Positions 19,484 through 33,800 are shown, numbered from the stretch's first letter. The stretch: DNA of 64,000 nt from Amorphophallus konjac (GCA_022559845.1 CM040128.1:271752698-271816697); one strand, 5' to 3'. Notes: a model not told the origin generated them from the sequence alone. Numbers and translations are program-made.

Positions 19484-21600
19484 GGGGAAGCTGGTTAATA
19501 GATGTTCCTTGAATTGCTGACATTGGTAAAGCCACCAAAGTGCAACATGGGAAAATATTTTGAACATCGCTAGGGTTGGACACCTAGAGATGAAAGGCTC
19601 ACATGGAGTGGGGCAAACATCCTAATGGCATCTGATTTTAATATGCAAACATATGGGCAAGAGCAGAAACCATGGGCAATAATGACGAGGAAGAGGAGGT
19701 AGGGCTTAGAGCGGACTCAAGTACTATTTGTTACGGTTCTTCCGATTTTGAGCTTCGAGTGATGACAATCTTGGTGTAGTTCGAGGAGCACAGACTTTTA
19801 GAAATTGGGGTAAAGATGGGAGAATAATCAAGAAGGGCCAGAAGAGTAAGAATGAGATGGGGTTACAGAGAAAATCTCATAAACTATAGCAATCCATTTT
19901 TCATGGGCCCCTATTTTGCATCTCCTCTCTTATAACAAGGGAGAACATAGTTCCGCGGATACCTCAATTGTAAGTGTACTTATTCTCTTTTCAATTGTTT
20001 GGACGCCCCATGCCCCTTGTGGGCATTTGTCGAGGGTTTCGAACCCCCGACCTCCCTGTCCCTTCCCCAGAGCCCCGGCCACTAGGCCATAGATAAAAAA
20101 AAAGAAGATTGCATTCGTACCCTTGCACCAATAGAATCCCTCGTTACCCAACATGTGGAGAGGTCAAGAAAATGGAAGATTCGGCTTCTGTGGAAGGCGA
20201 AGTGACTCGATAGAGCGCGCTAGAGTGAAGGCATACAAAGTAATGAGTCATGCCCCATGCATCAAGTCATATCTCCATGTCCTCAGAACAAACATCAAAG
20301 CATTGAATTTATGAATACAAAAGAGGAAGAGAGATCAATAGTTGTATGCAACGCTTGGACACTAAAAAATTTCTCCTCTCCTTGAGCTCTCGTACCAAAA
20401 AAAAAACATTCTTTTAACTCACATATCGAAAGATTTTAGGTTAGGGTGCTTTTGAAAACACTTGTTACCCTAGAGAAGATTAGCCAAAAACTTATTTTTT
20501 TTGCCATGAAACCTCGTAGATTAGCCTGAGAGATTACTCGAAAGTCTTTTTAACTCACTCTACTTTTGGTCAAACTGATACTCTTTGACTTGAATATCTT
20601 GGGTTACCTTGGAGAGTGGTGAGAACTGAGAAGCTATACATTTGGAACAGTTGAAGTTACATGGAGAAATTCTAATGAAGAAAATCCCTTCCAATGAGGA
20701 AAATCCCACCCAGATGGTTTCTCCAAATGCGCCCTTTGGAAGGTTCCCACTGTTCTTCCATGCTTCCCCTTCCCATCTACTTCATCGTCATCAAACATGT
20801 GACATTGCTCATACAATCTTAAAATGTAAGACACGTGACTTTGTTCGACGTGGAGAAGGAACCTTTTAATTTTCACGTGCGAATGGGACACACATCATGT
20901 CATGTCTCTGGCTGGCCCAGCGCATTGGGGCCGTCCCATAAAATTCACACACGTAGCCGGTGGGCAACCCACACGGAACCGGCCCAATGCACCAGGGCAC
21001 AATGACTCCATCCTCGATTACGCTTCTAGACCAGACTAGATGCGCCGCAGCTTGCCCCGGACGTTTCGGCTTTCCCCACTCCCCCTCCCCCCCGTTTCAC
21101 TCTGAATCGGGACGGTGTAAGGCCATGGTTCACTGACTCAGTCTGAGTCGGGATGACTCGGGCGAATTTATTCGGATCCATAAAAATTCGAGACATGATC
21201 CAGATGACTCGGACTGACTCGATCCTCCCTCTCTTTACCATTCTCTGCGACCTTCTAGGCGTGCTATGACGAGGATCTGATGGTGGCGACAAAGATCCGA
21301 TAGTGGTAGACAAGATCTGACATTGGCAACGATGATCTAACTAAAAGGGACATTGTCAATCACTGTCGTGGACTGTCAAGGGTGGGGCGAGGGCATCGAG
21401 ATGGGCTACCAGAGTGGAGGGGGTGCCGATGTGAGAGAAGAAATAGTTGTCGAGGTGAGAGAACATTTGAACGAGCGAAAAAAAAATTATAAGATGAGAT
21501 GAAAGACGATCGAGTCAATCTGAGTCATATGCGACTGGAATATATTGTACGGGATCAGAGTGATTCCGGTCCAGTGAGGATCACGAGCCCGCAAAACTTG
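19484..21600. other. Intergenic region
   Basis: Apart from the SINE-like sequence at about 19,990-20,105, I see no gene or clear repeat. Short ORFs lack recognisable motifs. The right end merges into the promoter of the SMPD4-like gene. Confidence 0.5.
19990..20105 (-). mobile_element. tRNA-derived SINE or Pol III promoter-like remnant
   Basis: On the minus strand an A box TGGCCTAGTGG is followed 33 bp later by a perfect B box GGTTCGAAACC. This is the internal promoter layout of a tRNA gene, but no cloverleaf with a CCA-ready acceptor stem is apparent, so a tRNA-derived SINE head is more likely. Target-site duplications and a tail were not identified. Confidence 0.5.
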
Positions 21601-21802
21601 TGTAAGGCTGCGGCTGCCGCCGAGCGAAGAGCGCCACGCCCATTTAAACTTCAAAAAAGCCAGAAGGACCACCCCCGCCTCACTCCCACCCCCAAATCCC
21701 AACCACTTTCTTCGACACTTTGCCCTAACTACCGTTCCCTCACCGCCCGCACAGCGGCGCAGGTGCAGCTCCCTCCCTCCCGCAGCGGCCGTGGCGCCCG
21801 CC
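21600..21802 (+). promoter_or_regulatory. Promoter and 5' UTR of the SMPD4-like gene
   Basis: A weak TATA-like ATTTAAAC lies near 21,642, followed by a C/T-rich leader of about 150 bp, common in plant 5' UTRs. The first in-frame ATG is at 21803. The transcription start is inferred, not seen. Confidence 0.35.
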
Positions 21803-24800
21803 ATGATCCCCCACGCGTACGCCATGCACTCCCAGAACCAGGCGCAGGACCTCGCCGCTGCCATCCTCTCCGCCGTCTCCCCTCCCCAGATCGCCGCCGC
21901 ATGCTCCGCCGTCGACGCTTTCCTCCGCAGGCACCCGGGCGACCAGGGCCGCCCCTTCTTCTCCGCCGCCTTCCCCGCCCTCATCTGCAGGCTCTTCGGC
22001 TTCGATGGCTCCTCCCCGCCCCCGCCCCACCCCCCTCAACGGGCCCCCCCGTCGCCGCCGTCCAGCGCTTGGGTCGACCAGGCCGACCCCGAGGTGGGGG
22101 CGAGGGTGTTCGACCTGCTCTCGCCGCGCGGGGTCCTCTTCCAATCGGTGTCGGCTGTCGACAAGCACTCGCTGGTCAAGTTCGTGTTCCCCGTCGAGCG
22201 GCTGCCGGAGTGGATGAGGTTCGCGCTTCAGAGCGAGAGGCTCTGCGCCGTGCTGCCGGATCTCTGCCTGCTGTTCAGGTCTAGGGTTAAGGAGGACCCA
22301 GTCCAGGGCTCCTGCCAGATCCAGCTGAACGTCTTTGAGTATTACATGTTCTGGTTTGCATATTATCCCGTCTGTAGAGGTAAGTCCGAGAATTCCGACG
22401 CGGTGGTGGTGAGGAAGAGCCGGCGGTTCAGGTTGGAGAACTGGACATCGTCTTGGCCGTCTCTGTCCAGCAGCAGCTGTCAATCCGGGCAGAAGAAGGG
22501 ACCTGGGCTGTACATGCGGCTCCTCTATGCATACCTGCAAGCTTTTGTGCCGAAGTGGGGTTTGGGCGCCTGCCAGCCTTACCGTAGCTCTCTTTTCCAT
22601 TACCCTACCAGCTGTGATGCCTCGGTGATTCTTCAAGCCGAGTTTCTGGTGTATACGTTGATCCAGTTCTGGATGGTGGATAATGACTTTTCCCCACTGT
22701 CTGTAAGCTTATGTTCATCATTTGGTGTGTCTTTCTCCTTCCAAGCGGTCTTGGGTGAGACGGCTCCTACCCCTGGCTTGGGTGAGGTATTGATGTTTCT
22801 GGTGAAGTACCTGAATAGTTATTTGGTTAGTCCTTCAGATGGGAGTCTTCAGGTGGAATATGGTGTAAACTCTGGATGGAATTCTTCAGCCTCATATGAT
22901 GTGGGGAAATCAAGGAGTGTGATGGTTTCCTGTGATAATTTTGTTGACTCCTGGAATTCTTTGATTCAGAGACCGCTCTACAGGTTTATACTCAGGACAT
23001 TTCTGTTTTGTCCGATTGGAACCTCTATGAGGAATGCTGGTCAGGTGTTCTCTCTGTGGACAAGCTATATGGAACCATGGAAGAGAACTCCTGAAGATTT
23101 CTTGGAGTTTGAAGTGCCGGGGGGTGAGAAGAGTGAAATGTCAGGAAAGGGTAAATCCCAGTTTCAGGATAGAAGTAATGAAGGGAAGGGGAGGTGTAGA
23201 TCGGAGCTAGGATACTCCCCTGCCTGGCAAGGTTATATAACATCCAACTATCTATTCTACAATTCCCTGGTTGTGCATTTTCTGGGCTTTGCTCACAAAT
23301 TTCTCCATACCAATGTGGAGACAATAATCCAAATGGTATTAAAGGTACGGTTGGCTCTTTGTTTGGGGGTTGAATGGCACCTAGATTATTGTTAGAAAAT
23401 GCTTTTTGACAACTGCTCCTAAATTTTTACAACACTGTTTGTTTAGCTTAGTTTATTTATTACATCCTTTGTATTTTTAGCTTTAATTATAGTTGCAACA
23501 GATATGAGTAGCAGACAATGCACCTAGTTGCCACTTGGTTATTCTTTATTCTTTACACAGCTATACCATGATTGACTCATTTTAGCTTATTCTTTTTTGG
23601 GGGGGGGATATTGATCACAGGCATAGTTGCTTTTATGCTATCCATATTCTGTGCGAAAATATTGAGGATAGGGAGTATGCTTTGGTTTTCTGTTTTGAAA
23701 GTGGATCATAGCACATACCTATTAAATTGATAAAGGTGTTCAAAATTACAAAAGGATGTACACCCCCTCCCTCCAAAAAATCAGCCACCGCATACAGGAT
23801 CTCCCTACCCCCATGCCCCACTAAAAATGTACAAAAAAACATACCCCAGAATATCCCCCTCTACAAAACCAAGAACAATATAGTGCGGAAAAAACTACTA
23901 AGCCAGAAAATCTCCATGTAAGAGCCATTGTGATCCTTATCATCCAAACTCTTCAACCAATGACAGATTTGATCACAAATAAAGCATGTAAGTTGCTCTG
24001 CTGTTCTACTTGTGCCTTGAAAAATATGGCAGTTTCTCTCCCCTCGAATAGGCCAGATAGTTGCATGGAGCACAGTCTACAAACCCACTTATACGAATGT
24101 AATCTCCATGGCTTGTTCTGTTCCATCATTGAGGCAGCCAGTGACAGGGTCAGGATCCATACTTACCCCAACTTCTGGTAGAGAGTTCTCCAAGTGGACT
24201 GTGAAAAACAACAGCTTAATGGTAGATGCTCCAAGTTCCATGAAGCAGACTACCTGGTTGCATGTTGAGAGGCAGGCACGTGCCAACTATTTGACCTTTG
24301 GTAGGCTGTGAGGGCTCTGGAACTACTGAAAGAAATGCATTCACAAACCCCGTCCGTAATCATCCTATATGTGGACCTCACCATGAATGAGCCATCCCTT
24401 TCCTGTCATCATGCCCTTTGTCACCTCTGTCCTCTCGAATTGTTTGGTCATAAAGCAAAGCCAGAAGATCATTGAGGTGGCCACATGATACAGTCATACC
24501 CAAACATATTTCTTCTGAAGGTAGGAACACAACCTGTTCACTGCCTAAAACACCTATCTGCATTTAAAGCATTGAATAAGTTTGGAGAAAGCTCAGCTAA
24601 TGGTCTATTGACACAACATCTATCCTTCCAGAAAAGGATATTCTCTCCTCCTCCTAAGTACTAGGACATTCTTGAAGAAAATGTCATCCTTTACATACAA
24701 TATACCCTTTTACAGGCTAGGTACATTTTGCATGGATTTGACAAGGATCTTCCATGATTTGGACCTTTTTGTAGTACTTTTGTTTGAAGACCTGTAGCCA

Positions 24801-27800
24801 TAAGCCCCTATCAGAGATACCCACTTTGTAGCCATTTGCTCATCATGGTTAAGTTGAAATTGCATAGCTTTCTGATCCTCAAATGCCCTTCTTCCTTGCT
24901 TTTGCATGCACTGGCCCAACAACTATCATGCAACCTTTGCCTCCACCTCCATTCCCATGCCACAGAAATCTACACTGAATGCATCCATTTTTTTGCCACT
25001 AATTCGGTGAGGCAAGCCAGACAAAAAGGGGGAGCTTTTAGTTTTGACTTCCTACAAAATTCCAAATTTAGAGTGGGGATTATTTACATATTTTGCTTGG
25101 ACTCCATAGAATTTGAAGTCTTTTATTAGGGCCGTTTGGTTCGAGGATAAGTTTTGAGAAGAATAGGCGTAACTCATTTTGGGTTAATTTATCCCTATCT
25201 TTATTCTCATGTACGTTTAGTATGCGAGGGGATAAATATGGTGGTATCCTTATTATTCGTTTGGTAAAAAAATAGGGATACGAATGAGAATAAGTGCATG
25301 AAAAGACCATTTTACCATTCTTAATGATCATGATTAGCGTTAATATTGTTGATTCTATTTAATATGTTTCTCCTTAATTATCATGATTAGTACTAATATT
25401 GTTAATTTTATTATTCAAATTCTTCATTAGCAATAATAAGCCAGTTATAATTAATTAGTTAATTGTCACGCCCTATTGTGGAATACAGAGCGCGGTGGTT
25501 ATAACAGAACAATCGGAGCAATATCATAATGACATCCAACCATCCACATAAAAATAAGACAGGGAGATTGCACAAAATAAATGGTATAGCCACTTTTATT
25601 AATAATCAACTCAAAGTTTACAAGAAATTCAATTCTAACTTCCAATATCACAACTCAATTACAACTTTTCCAAGACTCTAGTACAACGACTCAAATACTT
25701 CTAGACTCAATTAAAACAAAGGACTCCGGGTCTCTACGACTTGGCAGCTCTTTTTCACTCTTGACCCTCCCCATCAGTTTGATTTTCTTCATCGGAACTA
25801 CCTGAAAAAATATTAAAAACACTAGGTGAGCGAAAGTTCAGTAAGAATTACATCTCTTCTATTAGGCAGAATTTAAGTGATTAACATGTTAACATTGAAA
25901 ATGATGACATGAACATTCTACATAATTAAATCGAAATAGTCAAATCATGATATGGAAATAAGATTTACTAAGATCAGGGAACATGATAAACGAAATTAGA
26001 AGCACAAGATAGAGGAGAACATTTCAAGGATATATCAATTGACATATACATGATATTCAAAAGAATATTACCGAGATTGGCCATACATTCACATGAATAC
26101 CCATTTGGGCCGATATAACAATCATATAAGAAGCAATCATATAGCATTTGAATTGTCCAGATCAATCTTGCATTTCGTATTGGTGCAATACCACATCACA
26201 AGTCATTTAACTCCCGTAGTTATGAAATTCAGGCGCTCCTCTCAAGACCAGACAAGGCCCTACATGCACAGGCATTGGGGTCGTTGGATCGTAGTCCCAT
26301 CTAAAATTCCCAAATAATTCACATATAATTATGGGCAAAAGAATTCCAATAATCAAGTTCATGTAATCAAGGTAGTAGACATTGCTAAGATGAGTTCACG
26401 AAGGAATTCCAATAAGAGGACAAGCTTACAAGTAAAGAAATCTTAATATTACCCCCAAAGGGTCAAGGGTAATAAGGGAAAATAGTCATGTATGATCAAA
26501 TTCGGATATGAGAACATTATACTACATAATCCACGTAGAAAAACTCGGTTGACAGAAATCTGGGTTGAACGCGGTCTGATAGGGAGCCGCGATTGGAAGA
26601 TAGTTGATTAAGGGCTGCAGATAGTTGCATTCAAAGTTGAACGCGGTCTGGGTGTGCACTGCGACCAGATGAATGCGGTCTGTGTGGCGGACGCGTTCAG
26701 GATAAGGGGTTCACATGAACGTTGTCTCAGGGTCGTCCACGTTTACGAAACAAAAGTTCAACACGATCTCTGGGCATGCTGTGTTCAGGACAGACTCAGC
26801 AGAACCCAAACAGAACTTTATTCTATGGGTTCAAAGGCCGGTTGAACCTCATCTTACAACGGTAGGACGAGATTCAAAGGGTTTTCAGGGTTTTTGGGGT
26901 ACAACCTGCTCGACATCCATGTTGGAACTCATAGCTCGCAGAGTCTTACGGAGGTCTTAGTGAAGAAGTTCCAGTCCGACGGAAAGAGTATTTGGAGTAT
27001 CCGGCGGATGGTTCTAACTTCATCAAGAATTAGGGTTTTTGCGAGAATCAGAAACTAATAATAGCGGTAGATCCATGTCACCGGAGTGACATGATCTTCA
27101 AACAATGATAATCAAAACATAATAACCCAAATTGTCGATCTCACAATAATTGGAATCATTAAAATCTAAGGCTATATGTGAAATGATTTAATCTCATGCA
27201 ACTTCTACATCTTTTAAACATGGTAGAATCAATTTCTTAGGAAAGATCAGTCATGAAGATAGGAGAAGGCAAATGGGAAGGATAATCATATGAATGATGC
27301 ATATGATCAATGGAAGAACTTTAAAAGGTTTCCATGTTCCAATATGATTTACCTAATTATTTTGTTGTTCAGACGACATGCTTAAGAAAAACATGTTTTC
27401 TAGAGATCAAAACCCACATATTCAATATGCCGGAAAACTATGGTTTCTGGTGAACCTGACAAAGAACGTGGTTGCCACAGGCGTTGCGTCTCTGTCAGAA
27501 CGCGGTCGTCCGGTGCACCGCGATCAGGATAAACATAGTCTATCGCAGGGTCGCGTTCAGAACGTGGTCCCTGTGATGGATGTGATATCATCCATAACCT
27601 CCGTTCCGACGAGAAAACGGAAACGACGATACATCGACAATAAATCTCAAAATACATGAATATAGGTGACTAAAAATTGGGGAAAACATATTAGAAATCA
27701 ACTAGACATGCGAATGAACTGATTTAAGTGATTAAGTAGCGCTGAGCCTGAGAGATCACCTACCTTTAGATCGCCCTAAAGAAGAAGAAGAAAGACTACG

Positions 27801-30800
27801 AACACTTAAGAACGCTCAAGAAATCCTCCATCTCTCCCTCCAAGAGTGCTCCTTTCCTTCGTCCACCAAGCTCCACGCACAAACTAGGTTAGGCTAGAGG
27901 GGATTTGGGGTCGGTTTGATAAGGTTTATGGCTTCTAGAGTCTTAATTAGGTGAAGAGTTCATGAGATAATTCTATCCTCCGAAAAACTCGATTCCTATC
28001 CAAAAATTGCGCCGCCAGTCGCCATTTAAACCCTAATTGACCTAGGGTTTCGATGGAGAACGATATAATTCTTATTGGGTTAGGTTTAATTTTGATTTAA
28101 AGGCCATTTGACTTGGATTTAGCTCATTTAGAGTGAGGGCCTTGGGTTATTCCGAATTTAGGGTTTATTATATACTTTTTAGCTCAATTACGTCTTGGCA
28201 CTAGCCCAATATCATCACTAGAATTGTAAGGATTACTTAATTTCTCCAAGTATGTTATTTAAAAGTTTATAAAATTTCCTTCCATTATTTGGGGAAAAAT
28301 ATCTAAGAATATACATATATATTTTATTTATATTTTTAATCGGGTTATTGCATTAATGATAATCATTAATGAGTTTGTTATTTAATAAATATTCTTAAAA
28401 ATTATTGTAGCGGACCTAGGGTCACGGGATTAGTCCCACATCGGATGTTGAGAAAGCAATCGAGTGCTTATAAAGAAGGTCTTCACCTCTTAACCCAAGA
28501 GGGCCCTTTTACAAGGATAAAACTCTAGCCGCCCTTCGGTGTAGCGGGGACAATACCTCTTGGGGACACCAAAAAGGTTCATCTTGCATCTACAAAGTGG
28601 CGCCGTCTGTGGGAACCCTGAGCTCTCGCGCACTCGCTTGCCTTCTCAAGGGGGGGCTTGTGTAGCGGACCTAGGGTCACGGGATTAGTCCCACATCGGA
28701 TGTTGAGAAAGCAATCGAGTGTTTATAAAGAAGGTCTTCACCTCTTAACCCAAAAGGGCCCTTTTACAAGGATAAAATCCTAGCCGCCCTCCGGTGTGGC
28801 GGGGACAATACCTCTTGGGGGCACCAAAAAGGTTCATCTCGCATCTACAATTATGATTGGGGCAAATGAAGCTATTGTTTAAGTCATTTTTTATTTTAAT
28901 AATATTAAGTGGTAATGATAGTATTATTTGGTAATATTAATTTTCGTTAGCATAATTAATTAGCACTAATAAGATTTCTATTTAATATTTTTATCTTTAT
29001 TGATCATGATTAGCACTAATGTTTATCCTTAATGATTATGATTAACAATATTAACAATATGAGTGCTAATCATGATCATTAAAGATAAAATTAGCAATAT
29101 TAGAAAAAATTAATTAATTTTATAATTAATGATCATGATTAGCACTAATGTGTATCCGTAATAATCATGATTAGTAATATTAACAATATTAGTACTAATG
29201 ATGATCATTAAGGATACAATTGACAATATTAGCAAAAACAATTAATTTATCCTTAATGATCATGATTAGCATTAATATTTAAAAATATTAGTGCTAATCA
29301 TGATCATGATTAGCACTAATGTTTATCCTTAATGATCGTGATTAGCAATATTAACAATATTTGTGCTAATCATGATCATTGAAGATAAACATAATTCATT
29401 TTGCCCAAATTGGAGAGAGAGAAACATGGTTGGCGGAGTGGGGATAAGTCATTCCACCAAATGGTGGAATGACTTATCCTCGTTTCTAACCCTGTTTTCG
29501 GGGATAACCCCGTTCCCCATACTCTCTCATATCCCCGCCCAAAATGGCCGAACCAAGTGTGGAACGGGGTTGCACCGGGGATATCCCCGCCATGTCTTCC
29601 AACCAAACGGGACTTTAAAGTAGTTCCTTATGGTTAACAACCATTTGGATACAAAGAATATTCATGCAATATCCCTGTTAGAATAGATGGAAAAAGTGAA
29701 AAGACACCCCTTTTGCTCCCCCACCCCACCTGACAAAATGAAAATGAAAGAACACTTGGCCACTTTGTATTGTCCCTGAGAGAGCGATCGAGAAACCCTG
29801 AGAGAGGGTTGGGTGAGACCCAGCGAACCTTGAGAGAGGGTGGCCGAGAGGGCCAATTTACACCCCCACTGTCGTCATCCTCTGCCTCCTCCCTCCACCC
29901 TGCGCCTCTTCCTCTCCCCCCTTTCTTCCCTCTCACCGCCGCATCCAACCCGCTCCTTCGTCTTCTTCCTCCTTACTTCCCCCTACAGCCCCTGGCAACC
30001 CTAGCTGCAGAGCTGATCGCCACTCACCATCGCCTAACCTCATTGCGCCCAATCGTCGTCGCTGTCGGCCCCGGTCGCCGGAGCCATCGCCTCCTAACCG
30101 CCACCTTTGTTGGCTCCTACCAACCATCTTGCATCCCTTTCGCAAACAGAGTGCCGCCCAGCCACCCCCAATTGCGTCACCATCGATCCCGACCGCCCAA
30201 CAGAGCCTTCATCGGCCACCATCGCCGGACCTCACGTAGACTCGCCACCACTGTGTTGTCGTCGACGAGCTCGCCACAACACCGCGCCTCACGAGCTCCA
30301 CTCCGCGACCCCCGCACGCCGACGACTGTCGGAAAGCAGGCCACACCTTGCGGACCCCCCCAACCCCCTTGTCCCATCCTTTTCCTCCTCCCTCTACCTG
30401 TGCCCCTTCTTCCTCCTCTTTCCCCTCCCATTGGAACCCCCAGACCCTAGTCTAGCCCCCCTTGCACACCGCCAGCCCCTCCACACTTCCCCATTTCTTC
30501 TCTGCCTTCCCCTCATGTTTCCTTTCCCTCTTCCCTTGCCGTGATAGGACAGAGACAAACGCTGCAGTCAATTGCCGGTCGTGACGTGTCCTTGTCCCAG
30601 CCTGCGCCCATGGTGCCTCCGACCGACATAAGCACCAGTGGCAGCCTCGCCACCACCGCCCCTGCCATCAGCAAAGATGACCTCAGGCTTCAGCTAGAAG
30701 TGGCGGCCCCAACAGTGTCACCCTGCCACCTGTCCTTGCTGCAGCCACCCTATGTTGATCGTCGGATCGCTCTGCCCAGCCCGCGCTACACAATCGCCAC

Positions 30801-33800
30801 TATGACCACCCTCGGTGTCGTCCTCTGTCAGCCGCACCGACAGCCATAGTGTTGCCTGCTGACGATCGCTGCGACGCCACCCCACCTGCTACGGCTCGCC
30901 GACCCACCTGCTACGGCTCGCCACCATCTCTCCACGCCCTCCCGTTGCCAATAGGGACCCTCACACCCCACGTCCCTACCGTCGGCCCTCCTTCCTCCTC
31001 CTCCGCACATCCTTCTCACCTTCCCATACGGTGAGTCCACCGGCCATCCCTCCCACGTCTCTCTCTCCTCACCCCTGTACAAAGTGCCCTACCCCCCCTC
31101 TCTCTCTCCTCACCTGCTTGACAGGAACGGCGCGACCCACGCCGACCCCCTTCTTCTATCCCGTTTTTGTTCTCTCTCTCTCTCTCTCTCTCTCAATCTT
31201 CTTCCTTCTCTCTCTAGCTACGATATGGTCAAAAAATAAAAAGGCATCTTAAAAAAAGAGAGAAAAGGAGATAACAAAAAAGGGGAAAAACAAAAGACTA
31301 TTTGCTGAGAAAAAAGAGAAAAAAGAACAGAAAAATAGAAAGACATCACGGTCTTCCTTTTGTCGTGCATCAAATTTGGTATCAGAGCCTCAGAACCAAT
31401 TTGTCCTATCAAATTGGGGTCCTAGGTAAACTCTTGCAACATGTCTCAAATTAGTTTCAGCATCAATGTCTTTTTGCTGAACAAGGAATTGACGAGGATA
31501 ATTTTAGATTAGCGAGTTTGAGAAAATTATTTTCCCAATGTATTGTTGGGTCGTTGTTGAAGATGGGCGAGATCAATGTTAGGGGCGAAACAGCGTTTGT
31601 GGAGTTTATGGGCATGTTAAAGGCGTTACCACACTGGGAGCTACTACCTACATTGATGGAGCTTGGTGCACCATTGATTCAGTGGGTTCTTACATCCGTC
31701 TTGGACAAAGTTGGATGGAAGAATCGAGAATGACGTACCGCCATAGACCCGGAGTAGTGTATTTGCACTCTCTAGTCACCACATTTGAAGGGTAAATTTC
31801 ATTTGCCCAAATCATGTAACGTGTTTGTTATTACCAAGACAAAGCTCCAAAGTCAGCCATGAAAAGTGGAGAGCCACTAGTGTTTGCGACCGTTACTCAA
31901 GATGACCGTGTATGCGTAGAGCCTATAGTTGGTCTTCTATCACCACAAAATGATGCGTGGGATCAGAGTTTACTTGTTAAGTCCGGATTGGACTTGATTG
32001 ATGACACAACATTTGAGGTTAACCCTATGTTATCAAAGGCACTTGAGGCACTTGCTTAGGTGATGAGGTTAGGTGAGGCGCCAAAAGTTCGCCTCGTCTC
32101 GGCTATTCTCGCCTCAGCGATTAGCTAGGGTCATGGGCACCTTTGGGTGAGCCCACTTGGGCCACCCAACCCATTCCTATAACCCAACACATTCCTATAA
32201 CACGTGTATGTATAAATTAAGTATTCTTACAGATTTTATATTTATTGTTGATATATTTAATGAAATATGTACATATCTTACCTATTTATAGTTGTAATGA
32301 AATGTTGCCTCAAACGACCTAGTCCAGCGCCTAGGTGTTTGAGGCTTGAGACGACCCCTTGGTCGCCTCGAGTGCCTCTTGCCTCTTGCCTCTTGCCTCT
32401 TGCCTCTGACTACATAGGGTTGATCCGTTAATTGGTCCGTCCGACGTTGTGTTGTCTTGACAGTCGTCCCTTATCGATTTTTTGTGGCACGATTTTTACG
32501 AGGCACATAAGAAGTGACGACTTGAGACTCTTTATATGATCTCCCGCCCCGGTCACCCAGTCTATTCCCGCGTGATCGTCGTCATCATCCTTCGACACTT
32601 GCAAGATTCGAGGTCGAATTTTTTTGGAACCGGGGCTATTGACGTGACTCGAGACTCGAGCCATTGGATTGTGGGCCGCATTTGTGCTTGTATGAGGACG
32701 ATATTTTCATGGACAATGATAGATGTCACTGTCGAGTCATCTTTATTTTATTATGTATCTTTATTTTATTTGAGTCTAGAGTCCAAAAAAAACCTGCTGC
32801 CTTTATTTTGGGCTATGTTAGTAGTTAATGGGCTTTATGTATGGGCCAAAGTAGTAGTCTTTTGTTAGAATGGTAAGGGGCAAAATGGTCCGAGTGACAT
32901 GTATCTTCCCTTATAAAAGGGACCCCTCCTCCTTGTATTGGGCAATGAAGACAAAATGAAAATGAAAGAACCCTTGGCCACTTTGTGTTGTCTTTGAGAG
33001 TGAGACCGAGAAACCCTGAGAGAGGGTTGGGTGAGAGACCCAACGAACCCTGAGAGAGGGTGTCCGAGAGGGCGAATTTCACCCCCTTCGCCATCATCCC
33101 CAGCCTCTTCCTTCCTCCACCCTGCACCTCTTCCTTTTCCCCCTTTCTTCCCTCTCACTATCGTAGCCAACCCGCCCCTTCTTCTTCTTCTTCTTTCTCA
33201 CTCCTTTCTACAGTCCCTGCCAACCCTAGTTGTAGAGCTGACCATCGGTCACCATCACCCAACCTCATCGCATACAGCCGTCGTCATTGTTGGCCTCGGT
33301 CGTCGGAGCTGTCACTTGACCGCCCTCTCCGCTGGCTCCCTATCAACCATCCTGCATCCCCTTCACAAATGAAGTGCCGCCCAGCCACACTTAGTCATGC
33401 CGCCATCGATCCTGATCGCCCTACAGAGCCTCCATCAGCCACCATCGCCCGATCTCACACAGACCCGCCACCATTGTGTTGTCGCCGACGAGCTCGGCAC
33501 ACTGCCTCGCCTCAGGAGCTCCACCCTGACACCGCCATGCGTTGAGGAGCACCGCAAAGCCAGCCACACCCTGCGGACCCTCCCCTCTCCCTACCATCAT
33601 CCCTTTCCTTCTCCCTCTACCCTGCACCCCTTCCTTCTTCCTCCCCTCCCCATTGGAACCCCCTGACCCTAGTCCACCACCCCTCTGCACACCGCCGGCC
33701 CCTCCACCCTTTCTCCTCCTTTCTCTGCCTCCCCCTTGTGTTTTCTTTCTCCCTTTCCCCATCGTGATAGGACAAGGCCAAACGCTACAGCTAGCTACCG

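Larger units (their letters stand above)
25129..29614. mobile_element. PIF/Harbinger-like element, split by two later insertions
   Basis: The left end GGGCCGTTTGGTTCG and the right end, read inversely as AGTCCCGTTTGGTTGG, form imperfect terminal inverted repeats. TTA (25126-25128 and 29615-29617) is the target duplication typical of this superfamily. With the solo LTR and the TRIM removed, about 1.15 kb remains, made largely of AT-rich palindromic units (TTAATGATCATGATTAGCAC and its inverse). No transposase is seen, so this is a MITE-like non-autonomous element. Confidence 0.55.

Noticed and set aside
22382..22390. Possible donor GTAAGT inside exon 1
   Set aside because: The reading frame continues with family-like residues across it and no suitable acceptor is needed.
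21740..22636. 298-codon minus-strand ORF over exon 1
   Set aside because: Charged low-complexity shadow of the GC-rich SMPD4-like exon.
29770..30544. Pro/Ser-rich ORFs of 226 and 145 codons
   Set aside because: They lie in the CT-rich LTR; the matching part of the other LTR (33,031-33,940) is broken differently.
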